39,669 nucleotides of DNA from the NCBI GenBank assembly GCA_963840725.1, contig CAWIZY010000020.1:1-39669 (forward strand). Reading direction: 5' to 3'. Below are positions 15,214-22,970 of the stretch, in pieces (the first letter of the stretch is position 1; every line of letters starts with the position of its first letter). A program made the position numbers and the translations under genes. Below the pieces are notes generated by a model. It was not told the origin of the DNA, made no database searches, and saw nothing but the letters and a program-made list of their open reading frames with translations. The stretch comes from CAVWDU01 sp963840725. GTDB taxonomy: Bacteria > Pseudomonadota > Gammaproteobacteria > Pseudomonadales > Halieaceae.

Positions 15214-16142
15214 CGTCTCACCTCGTATTCCTTACGCAACCGGGCCTTGGATTCCTCCAGTGCCTCAGCCCTGGCGAGGGATTCAAGGTCCCGCAGCAAA
15301 ACCGGGCGCACCTCCTCCAGGGTGGCATCCCGGGCGGGTTCTATGTCGTCCACCCACACGTAGTGCTGGCCATAGGTGGATGTTACAGGCCCACTCCACT
15401 GGCCGGCTTGTGGATGAGCCTGTTGCAGGTTCCTTGCGAAGGCCGTTCCAAAATGACGCGCCAGTTGATCAGGCGACTGGCGGGTAAACCGATAGCCGGA
15501 GAGGAACGGCGAACTGAACTCAAGGGCCTGCTCAGGCGAGAGGCCCTCGGCATCGATACGCGCCGCCACCGAGTCGATTTCGGCCTCCCGTTCGCGGTTA
15601 AAGTACAGTTGTGTGATGGAGTAGCGCGGTGGGTGGCGCAATTCGTCCCGGCGCCGCTCAAATTCCGCTGTAATTTCTTCTTCCCCGGGGGGCGATGGCG
15701 GGTTAGCGGCGAGTAGCAATTGCTCCATCACCTGGATAATGCGCCGCTTCACCACTTCATCGCCCAGATGCAGCCGCATTTCCAGGGCCTGCTCATAGAG
15801 CTCTATATCGCTCTTTTCGCCATTGATACCCAGGAACCGCATATTGCGCAACAGACGCTGGTAAATCACAGTGTCATGCAGATGTAGCTCCAGCTCGAGG
15901 CCCTTCTGAAACAATATGTCACGATCGAGTTCGGCATCGATAATACGGCCGAGCTGTTCCTCGGTGGGCATTTGGCGAGCACCACCAAACCACTGCTGCT
16001 GCAGGGCTTCGATTCGCGCATCGCTGAGCGGACCAACAACCGGTTTAGGTGGCGGGAAAAAGTAGCCTTTTGCGCTATAAAGAACCACCCCCAGCAGCAT
16101 AAAATGCAACCAGGGCCGGTTCAGGCGGGCCAGTAAACGCAT
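15210..16142 (-). CDS. Periplasmic peptidyl-prolyl cis-trans isomerase (parvulin-like), membrane-anchored
   Basis: It has about 310 residues from ATG 16142, which follows GGAG; the open frame goes 12 codons further. An N-terminal membrane anchor (WLHFMLLGVVLYSAKGYFF) is followed by a long helical SurA/PpiD-like chaperone part (EEQLGRIIDAELDRDILFQKGLEL, YQRLLRNMRFLG). The rotamase-like domain reads RYSITQLYFNRE, GYRFTRQSPDQLARHFG and GPVTSTYGQHYVWVDDIEPA, where HYVWVDD replaces the usual HLVxV. It probably helps fold or assemble exported proteins. The coupled HupE/UreJ-like gene suggests a dedicated client, by inference only. Confidence 0.82.
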   Translation of the reverse strand: MRLLARLNRPWLHFMLLGVVLYSAKGYFFPPPKPVVGPLSDARIEALQQQWFGGARQMPTEEQLGRIIDAELDRDILFQKGLELELHLHDTVIYQRLLRNMRFLGINGEKSDIELYEQALEMRLHLGDEVVKRRIIQVMEQLLLAANPPSPPGEEEITAEFERRRDELRHPPRYSITQLYFNREREAEIDSVAARIDAEGLSPEQALEFSSPFLSGYRFTRQSPDQLARHFGTAFARNLQQAHPQAGQWSGPVTSTYGQHYVWVDDIEPARDATLEEVRPVLLRDLESLARAEALEESKARLRKEYEVRR

Positions 16143-16203
16143 GCAGAGGTCTCCGCGAACAGTTAGCTGGGGAGGCAAAAAGCAGTTAAGGTCAGCGCTC
16201 TAC

Positions 16204-17025
16204 TCAGTCGTCGTACTGAGCAGCCTGTTGTTGCATCTGAGCAGTCAAACCCGCTTCCAGATCCGCCTCACTGAGCATGCCCGCATTCCAGGTGGCGATG
16301 TAGTTCAGACCGTCGCGAACCGAATGGTCCCGCGTATAGAGCAGCATTTCCTTGGTTCCGCGCACCGCCAGCGGCGACTTGGCCGCGATCGTCAAAGCCA
16401 TCGTTCGCACCCCCTCCAGCAGCGCTTCACGGTCTTCGTAGACGCGATTGATAAAGCCCAGCTCCCGGGCTTCATCCGCACTCATGTTGCGGCCCGTGTA
16501 GGCAAGCTCTCGCGCCATGGCCTCGGGAATAATTTTTGGCAACCGCTGCAGCGTACCCACGTCGGCCGTCATGCCAAGGTCGATCTCCCGAATGGAAAAA
16601 AAGGCATCTGCACTGGCATAACGCATATCGCAACAGCAAGTCAGGTCCACACCACCGCCGATACAGGTGTTGTGAATAGCCGCCAGTACAGGCTTGCGGC
16701 AATTCTCTATGGCACTCAGATTGTCCTGCAGTGCGAGGATAGTCCGACGCAGATACTCTGCCCTGCGCCCGGGCTCGCTGGATGCACCATGCAGGCCGCC
16801 GAACATCGACAAATCGATCCCGGCACAAAAATGTTTACCACTGCCGGCGAGAATGACCACGCGCACAGTGGGCGCCGCATCCAGCCATTCGAAACAGGCC
16901 TGCAACTCGGTCCACATGGCCTCGTTCATCGAGTTGGCCTTGTCAGGCCGGTTAAGGCTGACCGTGGCTACCTGATCCGAGATTTCAAGTGCCAGGGTGG
17001 TGAAATCGGGTATGACATCAGACAT
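16204..17025 (-). CDS. Enoyl-CoA hydratase/isomerase family, likely dienoyl-CoA isomerase
   Basis: The 273-residue crotonase-fold protein has the oxyanion-hole segments KHFCAGIDLSMF and NTCIGGGVDLTCCCDMRYA. The active-site region REIDLGMTADVGTLQRLPK holds Glu147 and Asp155, the eight-residue spacing of the two acids in ECH1-type delta(3,5)-delta(2,4)-dienoyl-CoA isomerases; the ADVGTLQRLPK string is typical of that subgroup. It would shift double bonds of unsaturated fatty acids during beta-oxidation in the cytoplasm. The neighbouring nitroreductase lies only 55 bp upstream on the same strand and may share a transcript. Confidence 0.88.
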   Translation of the reverse strand: MSDVIPDFTTLALEISDQVATVSLNRPDKANSMNEAMWTELQACFEWLDAAPTVRVVILAGSGKHFCAGIDLSMFGGLHGASSEPGRRAEYLRRTILALQDNLSAIENCRKPVLAAIHNTCIGGGVDLTCCCDMRYASADAFFSIREIDLGMTADVGTLQRLPKIIPEAMARELAYTGRNMSADEARELGFINRVYEDREALLEGVRTMALTIAAKSPLAVRGTKEMLLYTRDHSVRDGLNYIATWNAGMLSEADLEAGLTAQMQQQAAQYDD

Positions 17026-17080
17026 AAACTGTGTGTTCCTGCTTATTATTGCTTAATCAAAGGGATCGCATGCGCGCGTT

Positions 17081-17638
17081 TTACCAGGACGAAATAAACT
17101 GCTCCACAGGCAGTTCTGGCACAGGTTTGCGTGGACCCTCACTGGTCCCGAGATATAGAAAACCGGTGATCTCCTCGTTGGCTTCGAGCCCGAGGGCATC
17201 CATCACCCGACGATCAAAAGCCGGGGCACCGGTTCGCCAGATACCGGCATAGCCCATTGCCTCAGCCGCCAGCAGTGCCCCATATGCCGCGCAACCGGCG
17301 GAGAGCCGCTGCTCGAGATGGGGCACCTTGGGGTGGTCGGTCATCTTGGCCACCACCACCAACAGCAGCGGCGCGCGCAGCGGCGCCAGTCGCGCTTTGG
17401 CCTGGGCGGCTTCGTTGGCCTCGGGGTCTCGTTGCCGCAGACACTCGGCCAGCACAACGCCGAAATCACTGCGCCGGTCCCCGCGCAGGCTGACAAAGCG
17501 CCACGGCCGAAGCCAGGCGTGATCTGGCGCGCGCACTGCCGCTTTGAGTATCTGCTGCAGTTCGTTGTCGTCGGGCGCCGGCTCGGTCAGCCGGGCGGCC
17601 GAGTTGCGCTGTTGTAGAAAATCGAGAACTTCGGTCAT
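17081..17638 (-). CDS. Nitroreductase family, YdjA-like
   Basis: It has 185 residues from ATG 17638 (a GTG at 17644 would add two). MTEVLDFLQQRNSAARLTEPAP, RAPDHAWLRPWRFV and GAPAFDRRVMDALGLEANEEITGFLYLGT match the compact YdjA group of FMN-dependent nitroreductases. Length fits, as YdjA is one of the smallest members. These dimeric enzymes reduce quinones, nitroaromatics or similar compounds with NAD(P)H; the natural substrate is unknown. It precedes the dienoyl-CoA isomerase-like gene. Confidence 0.88.
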   Translation of the reverse strand: MTEVLDFLQQRNSAARLTEPAPDDNELQQILKAAVRAPDHAWLRPWRFVSLRGDRRSDFGVVLAECLRQRDPEANEAAQAKARLAPLRAPLLLVVVAKMTDHPKVPHLEQRLSAGCAAYGALLAAEAMGYAGIWRTGAPAFDRRVMDALGLEANEEITGFLYLGTSEGPRKPVPELPVEQFISSW

Positions 17639-17715
17639 TGCCACAGGTCTGTCAGGTCATGGAATCGCGGCAATAATAGCAGGTTCTGTGTGACGCAAAA
17701 CACCCCGACCCAGAC

Positions 17716-18522
17716 TCAGAGACCGGCACCCACCAGGATATTCATAAATCCCTGGTCACCGCTTACAGCGTCGACCTGATCGCACCAGTGTGCCAGTTCC
17801 CCGGCAGAGCTCCGCACCAGCCGCTGCTCAATATGGTCAACAATCCAGAAGGGCAGCTCCAGTTCACTCAGCAGCCCAATGAGTTGGCGGCCGCTGGCAC
17901 CCGCTTTCCGCAGCGAATACGGCGTGAGTTCTATCAATATCTGTGGCGGCTCAAGCTGCGCTCGCAACAGCGGCATAAGGCCTGTCATCGCAGCGTACTC
18001 AGCGCCCTGAACATCCACTTTCACCAAATCGAGGCGATCCAGCCGGCTGGCGAGATAATCACTGCCGTTGAGCAGCTCAATCGGCAGACTGTCCCGTTTA
18101 TCAATGCCTGGGAATACCTGATGGTCACCGAGGTTATCGGCGCTGAGAAATAAGCGTGCCGCATCATCCCGTGCCCCCAAGCCTGCCCTCACGGCGTGGA
18201 TTTGTGCGGATAGACCGTTCTTTTTGGCGCTGGCATTCAGCAGGCGAAAGTTGGCCGGGTCGGGCTCGAATGCAAAAACCTGCCCTTGCGCACCTACCCG
18301 CTGGGCCGCCAGCACGCAGAAATAGCCGATATTGGCGCCAACATCCACGAATACTGCCCCGGGTCGCAAGATCGCCAGTACCAGGCTGGTCTCGTAGGGT
18401 TCCCAGATGCCCTGTTCCAGCAGGGTGCGGGAAACAAACTGGTCCTGCGGCCCATGCACGTACAGGGTCAGGGGTTCCGGCAGGTCTGGTACCTGCAGTA
18501 ACACGCTTGTTTCAGCTTGCAT
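17716..18522 (-). CDS. FkbM-family SAM-dependent methyltransferase
   Basis: The 268-residue protein has the SAM-binding motif VFVDVGANIGYFCVLAA, then FAFEPDPANFRLL and the FkbM mark DLVKVDVQGAEYAAM, with LIELTPYSLR near the end. FkbM enzymes methylate hydroxyls on sugars, polyketides or lipids. Nothing local fixes a substrate. The gene lies 29 bp after fabY on the same strand, so the pair may be one transcript, which would be compatible with an acyl-linked substrate. The start is the first Met; the upstream bases lack a strong ribosome site. Confidence 0.87.
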   Translation of the reverse strand: MQAETSVLLQVPDLPEPLTLYVHGPQDQFVSRTLLEQGIWEPYETSLVLAILRPGAVFVDVGANIGYFCVLAAQRVGAQGQVFAFEPDPANFRLLNASAKKNGLSAQIHAVRAGLGARDDAARLFLSADNLGDHQVFPGIDKRDSLPIELLNGSDYLASRLDRLDLVKVDVQGAEYAAMTGLMPLLRAQLEPPQILIELTPYSLRKAGASGRQLIGLLSELELPFWIVDHIEQRLVRSSAGELAHWCDQVDAVSGDQGFMNILVGAGL

Positions 18523-18551
18523 CGGTCAGAACAGCGAGCTCCTGTTCGGGT

Positions 18552-20414
18552 TCACTGAGGGTCCTGCATATCCGGATAGGGAGAATCCATCACCAGGGAC
18601 AGCTTGCGCCCGCCCACAGTAATCGACTGATCATCGAGCTGAATGTCCTCATCACCGAGCACTCCGTGATCAAAGCGATAAACAGGCCGGCGTTCGCCGG
18701 CAATCATCGCATCGTCGTAGGCCCGCTGTTTCTCTCGCACCCCTTCGTTGGCCTGCTCCCAGGCCTTGAACTCTTTCGTGGTGTAGCGGCGGCGCAACAT
18801 CTTACTCGCTACGGCCGGCGCCAGCAGCGCGGCCGTGGCGTTGTTGCCGCCAAATCCCTTGGAGTTGATAATCGCATACTGCAGCTGTTCCGGGTCGATC
18901 TGGGAATGTTCGGGGCGCATATCAAGGTGCGCTTGCTCAACGTCGTCAGCGGGACGCTCAATGGTGGCAATACCGGGCAGGATCCCGTCCCGCCAGATGC
19001 CGAGGGTGCTGCTAACCTGGTCCCCAGAGGCGACGCCCAGCGAATGTCCCAGGTAGGCTTTTACTGCCGCCACCGGCCAGCGCTCGATCCCGAACGCCCG
19101 GGCGGTTTCACTCAGAATCCGCGATTCTGTGACCCGGTTCTGAGGCGTACCCGTGCCGTGGGCCTGAACCAGACCGCCCCGGCGAATGGCGTCTTCTCCA
19201 ACGAGTGCACGCGTCGCCGCAACCGCGCGCGCCATGGTGAGATAGTTGCCTACGCCAGGACCGGAGATGGACTTCTTGTAACCATCGGCGTTAACGAACA
19301 CATCAGTGGCTGCGCCAAACACAGTGGCACCCAGTTCCATCGCCAGCGCATCGTCAAACAGCACCAGCATTTGCGCTGACTCGGCAATCGTGAATCCGCA
19401 GTTTTCTCCGAAGGGTCGACAAGCCCGCCGGTGTTCAACCTGGGCTTGTTCGTCGAGGCCGTCCAGCTGTCGAAGTTTGCGGTCGGTTGCCAACGCCCCC
19501 ATCGCTATATAGCCCTCCATCACTTCAGGGGCGATTGGCGCTTCTGAAGCTCCAATAAAAGCTACCCGGGCCCTGCCGCTGCGAATATCCTCTATCCCGT
19601 GGCGCAGGTTGTACAAAAACGAGGCACAGGCACCCATGCTCGTGCCCGTGCTCCCCAGGCTACCCAGAATATAGGCGTTGACGAAATCTGCCGGCATCTG
19701 GGCAAAACCCAGGGGGCAGGTCTTGGACGTCACCCGCTGCCCGTTATAACGCGCCTTGATCATGCCCCCGGTACCCGCTTCATCGAGTTGCCCCATCGCA
19801 CTACCGGCGTAAACGCTGACCTTCTCGGGGCTGACGCGGCGGGCTACCGACTCCCAATCGATGCCCAGGCTACCCAGGGCATCGGACGCAGCATAAACCA
19901 TCATTTGCAATCCACGGGGATGATTACGTGACTGGTAGAGCTTGCCCGGCTCAAAGCCCGTGGGCAGCTGCCCGGCGGCTTTAACCTCGAACGCCCTGCG
20001 AGTCGGCAACAGGAAATTCTGTTGGCCAACGATTTGCACGTTGGCATGGGTCACCGATTTGTCAGTCACCACCCAATCCGGTGGCACAACCTCGGGCAGG
20101 TGCTTGCGCTGGATATCGAAATTGACCGGCTTGCCGTTGCTCTCAGTGGGCATGCGCTGATTCCAGGCCACCGCATCGACGTCAAAGTGTTGAGGCTCTA
20201 TCCGGCGGATCAGCGTGTGGGCAAGAATTTCCTGCTCGTGCATAACCCCGGACCCGAACCCCATCAACGCGGCCAACGAATCGAGTGTGCGGGCGCGCTG
20301 GGATTGGCTCAGGGCCGGGTATACCAGCCGCCGGTAGGCGTGGTCACTGGACGCACGACCCGCTCCGTTGATGCCCCCGTAGCCGACGATAAGCGGTAAG
20401 TTCTCCCTGCCCAT
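18552..20414 (-). CDS. fabY: Beta-ketoacyl-ACP synthase, FabY-like
   Basis: At 620 residues this is longer than FabB/FabF (~410) and close to FabY of Pseudomonas aeruginosa, which condenses acetyl-CoA with malonyl-ACP to start fatty acid synthesis in place of FabH. The thiolase-fold active site is complete: Cys263 in GTSMGACASFLYN, His419 in VQAHGTGTPQNR, and Lys452/His457 in VKAYLGHSLG; INSKGFGGNNATAALL closes the fold. About 150 N-terminal residues (e.g. GYGGINGAGRAS) and ~100 C-terminal residues (TTKEFKAWEQANEG) are the extra parts of this class. The gene is divergent from a GlxA-type regulator, 78 bp apart, and is followed by a FkbM methyltransferase. FabY identity rests on length and motif layout. 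Confidence 0.82.
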   Translation of the reverse strand: MGRENLPLIVGYGGINGAGRASSDHAYRRLVYPALSQSQRARTLDSLAALMGFGSGVMHEQEILAHTLIRRIEPQHFDVDAVAWNQRMPTESNGKPVNFDIQRKHLPEVVPPDWVVTDKSVTHANVQIVGQQNFLLPTRRAFEVKAAGQLPTGFEPGKLYQSRNHPRGLQMMVYAASDALGSLGIDWESVARRVSPEKVSVYAGSAMGQLDEAGTGGMIKARYNGQRVTSKTCPLGFAQMPADFVNAYILGSLGSTGTSMGACASFLYNLRHGIEDIRSGRARVAFIGASEAPIAPEVMEGYIAMGALATDRKLRQLDGLDEQAQVEHRRACRPFGENCGFTIAESAQMLVLFDDALAMELGATVFGAATDVFVNADGYKKSISGPGVGNYLTMARAVAATRALVGEDAIRRGGLVQAHGTGTPQNRVTESRILSETARAFGIERWPVAAVKAYLGHSLGVASGDQVSSTLGIWRDGILPGIATIERPADDVEQAHLDMRPEHSQIDPEQLQYAIINSKGFGGNNATAALLAPAVASKMLRRRYTTKEFKAWEQANEGVREKQRAYDDAMIAGERRPVYRFDHGVLGDEDIQLDDQSITVGGRKLSLVMDSPYPDMQDPQ

Positions 20415-20475
20415 ACCCTTGCACCCCCTAAATCACGAGCTTCAGTCTACGGGTAGCCTGTCAGCACCGCCATGG

Positions 20476-20537
20476 CATATAAGACATAAACTATGGTATT
20501 TTTGACACCTGCTATTGTGACTCCCATATCTTATATG
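20476..20537. promoter_or_regulatory. Inverted repeat in the fabY/regulator divergent promoter
   Basis: CATATAAGA (20476-20484) and TCTTATATG (20529-20537) are perfectly complementary with starts 53 bp apart, about five helical turns. They span the first possible start of the regulator gene. This is a candidate operator for autoregulation and for control of fabY. Confidence 0.45.
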
Positions 20538-21551
20538 TACCAGGCTGCCGCTATACTGTACCCCGATGCACTCCCCACCAGCATTACCCTGCCGATGGAG
20601 ATTTTGCACGCGGCCAGCCAGATGGCGCGGGCGAGCGGTAATCGCACTGCCGGAGTCCGCTTTACCCTCGCCAGTGCCGATGGACAGCCCCTGCGGCTTA
20701 CCTCCGGGTTGCGACTCACGCCCGAGATGACCTGCCGGCAATTGCCGCCTCTGGACCTGCTCCTGCTACCGGGCATCTGGCGCAATCCGGGGGCCACCGT
20801 GAGGGCAGCGGCGGTCTGGCAACAACAGTTGCGGGAGTTGGCGCGCGCGGGGACACGTATCTGCAGCGTGGGCACCGCCAGCTGCCTGCTTGCAGAAGCG
20901 GGCTTGCTGGACGGCAAACCGGCCACCACCCACTGGAATTACTTTGAGACCTTTGCGCGCAAGTATCCGCGCGTCAACCTCAGAACCCGGCACCTCATCA
21001 CCCAGGCTGAGAACATCTACTGCGCCGGCAGCGTCAATTCCGTGGCAGATCTGGCTGTTCACGTGGTTGAAGAGTGGTTTGGTCGCCGCGTTGCCAGAGC
21101 CGTTGAGCATCAGTTTTCACCGGAGATACGCCGTAGCTTCTCTTCTGCCGCCTACGAGGATGAACCCGAGGGTAGTCACCCGGACGAGACTGTGCTGGAA
21201 GCACAGCAATGGCTGCAATCGCGACTCGCGGGCCCCGTCTCGATTGCGGAGCTGGTCCGGCATCTAGGCCTCACCGGGCGCACCCTCAACCGGCGCTTCC
21301 GTCAAGCCACCGGGCTCACACCCCAGGCCTATCTGCAAAAAATCCGCATGGCAACGGCCAGGGACCTGCTGAAACACAGTAACCTGCCGGTTAGCGATAT
21401 CGCGTGGAAATTGGGCCTCTCGGACGCCAGCTACTTCTCGGCGCTGTTTCGAAGCCATTGCGGCATGACGCCGTTAGCCTACCGCGAAGCGGTGCGCGGA
21501 AAACTGTTTGCTCCGCCACAGCTCAATGAGGCACTGCAGAACAGCCCTTGA
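20493..21551 (+). CDS. GlxA-type AraC transcriptional regulator (DJ-1/PfpI plus HTH)
   Basis: The 352-residue protein joins an N-terminal DJ-1/PfpI-like domain (YQAAAILYPDALPTSITLPMEIL; ICSVGTASCLLAEAGLLDGK with ATTHW) to a C-terminal AraC domain. The AraC domain holds SIAELVRHLGLTGRTLNRRF and VSDIAWKLGLSDASYFSALFRSHCGMTP. The elbow Cys in ICSVG is kept, but such domains in regulators usually act as sensors rather than enzymes. Two starts are possible: ATG 20493 and ATG 20535 (MYQAAAIL); the second fits the domain boundary better and overlaps the right arm of the inverted repeat. Neither has a clear ribosome site. It probably controls fabY, itself, or the thiolase that follows; this is inference from position. 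Confidence 0.88.
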   Translation: MVFLTPAIVTPISYMYQAAAILYPDALPTSITLPMEILHAASQMARASGNRTAGVRFTLASADGQPLRLTSGLRLTPEMTCRQLPPLDLLLLPGIWRNPGATVRAAAVWQQQLRELARAGTRICSVGTASCLLAEAGLLDGKPATTHWNYFETFARKYPRVNLRTRHLITQAENIYCAGSVNSVADLAVHVVEEWFGRRVARAVEHQFSPEIRRSFSSAAYEDEPEGSHPDETVLEAQQWLQSRLAGPVSIAELVRHLGLTGRTLNRRFRQATGLTPQAYLQKIRMATARDLLKHSNLPVSDIAWKLGLSDASYFSALFRSHCGMTPLAYREAVRGKLFAPPQLNEALQNSP

Positions 21552-21680
21552 GAAAGCGTCTGCGCTATGGCTAAATAATGCGCCTTTTCGCTGACAGGTC
21601 CCAGCCTGACGGCCTCGCTCCCCTCGCCCACAGGGCCCGGGTACAGCTGGCCCCTGAAATCAGCGTCAACACACCGCTGT

Positions 21681-21760
21681 TATGACAAGCAAGCAACAGT
21701 AAAGATACGCAAGTAACTGTTCAGACAAGCAAGTAACTGTTATGACAAGCAAATAACCAT
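21681..21760 (+). repeat. Four 20-bp imperfect direct repeats upstream of thiolase
   Basis: Units start at 21681, 21701, 21721 and 21741 with an exact 20-bp period. The consensus is close to TATGACAAGCAAGTAACTGT, and the GCAA core is present in every unit. The array ends 11 bp before the ATG of the thiolase, so it overlaps the leader and ribosome site region. Two-turn spacing puts all units on one face of the helix, as in a multi-site operator; the period is far too short for a CRISPR array. Confidence 0.75.
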
Positions 21761-21771
21761 GGAAACTGACT

Positions 21772-22953
21772 ATGAACGATGACCCGGTAGTAATAATCTC
21801 AGGTGCCCGTACCCCCATGGGCGGATTGCAGGGCAGTCTGGCCGCTGTGACCGCGCCACAACTGGCCGCAACCGCGATTTCAGCCACTGTGGAACGCAGT
21901 GGTGTGCCAGCCGCCGACATTGACGAGGTCTTCATGGGCTGCGTACTTCCCGCCGGTCTCAAACAGTGCCCGGCCCGACAGGCCGCTATCGCTGCGGGCA
22001 TCCCCAGCAGCACCGGCGCAGTCACGCTAAACAAGGCCTGCGGGAGCGGCATGCAAGCCACCATCTACGGCTATGACAGTATCGTCGCCGGCACCAACAA
22101 GATCGTCGTCAGCGGCGGCATGGAAAGCATGACCAATGCACCTCACCTCCTACCCGGCGCGCGCAGCGGGGTTCGCAGCGGCCACGCCACGCTTTACGAC
22201 CACATGTTCTATGACGGCCTGGAGGATGCCTACACCGGTCGCGCCATGGGTACCTTTGCCCAGGAAACGGCGAACCAGCGTGACCTCACCCGAGAGCAGA
22301 TGGATGCCTTTGCGATAGAATCACTGACCCGTGCCAAGCGTGCCATCGAGGACGGTTCACTGGCGGCGGAAATCGCCCCGGTCACGGTGACCACTCGTAA
22401 AGGCGAGACGGTAGTAAAGGATGACGAGCAACCGCACAAAGCGGCGTTAGACAAAATTCCCCAACTGCGTCCTGCATTCGCCAAGGAGGGGACGATTACC
22501 GCCGCTAACTCCAGCTCGATTTCCGACGGAGCCAGTGCCTTGATGCTGATGAGCGGCGCCGAGGCGGAACGCCGCGGGCTGCAGGCAGTGGCCAGGATTG
22601 TCGCCCACTCACGGCATAGCCAGGCACCGGAGGAGTTCACCATTGCTCCCATTGGAGCGATCAAGAAACTGTTTGAAAAAACCGGCTGGTCGGTGGCTGA
22701 TGTCGATCTGTTTGAAATCAACGAAGCCTTTGCCATGGTCACCATGCTGGCGATGCAGGACCTCGGCCTTGACCACAGTAAAGTCAATGTAAACGGCGGC
22801 GCCTGCGCCCAGGGTCACCCCATCGGTTCCACCGGCTCACGGATTATCGTGACCTTGATGCACGCGCTGAAACAACAGGGTAAGAAGCGCGGCGTTGCGG
22901 CTCTGTGTATCGGCGGTGGCGAAGCCACAGCCGTCGCGATCGAAGTTCTCTGA
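21772..22953 (+). CDS. Acetyl-CoA C-acetyltransferase (thiolase)
   Basis: The 393-residue protein is a normal-length type II thiolase: nucleophile Cys90 in LNKACGSGMQ, FEINEAFA, GGACAQGHPIGSTGSR with His349, and second Cys379 in LCIGGGEATA. QCPARQAAIAAGIP and GGMESMTNAPHL also match. It condenses or cleaves acetoacetyl-CoA (or 3-ketoacyl-CoA), serving beta-oxidation, ketone degradation or polymer synthesis. No fadB or phaB lies next to it, so the direction is open. The start ATG follows four 20-bp repeats and has no strong ribosome site (GGAAACTGACT). A RibBA-like gene begins 17 bp after the stop. Confidence 0.93.
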   Translation: MNDDPVVIISGARTPMGGLQGSLAAVTAPQLAATAISATVERSGVPAADIDEVFMGCVLPAGLKQCPARQAAIAAGIPSSTGAVTLNKACGSGMQATIYGYDSIVAGTNKIVVSGGMESMTNAPHLLPGARSGVRSGHATLYDHMFYDGLEDAYTGRAMGTFAQETANQRDLTREQMDAFAIESLTRAKRAIEDGSLAAEIAPVTVTTRKGETVVKDDEQPHKAALDKIPQLRPAFAKEGTITAANSSSISDGASALMLMSGAEAERRGLQAVARIVAHSRHSQAPEEFTIAPIGAIKKLFEKTGWSVADVDLFEINEAFAMVTMLAMQDLGLDHSKVNVNGGACAQGHPIGSTGSRIIVTLMHALKQQGKKRGVAALCIGGGEATAVAIEVL

Positions 22954-22970
22954 ATCCCCGAGGCAGCACT

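Noticed and set aside
18156..19379. 407-residue plus-strand frame opposite fabY and the FkbM gene
   Set aside because: It covers parts of two well-supported minus-strand genes and contains no recognisable motifs.
21681..21760. CRISPR array
   Set aside because: The repeats are contiguous with no spacers, the unit is 20 bp, and no cas genes are present.
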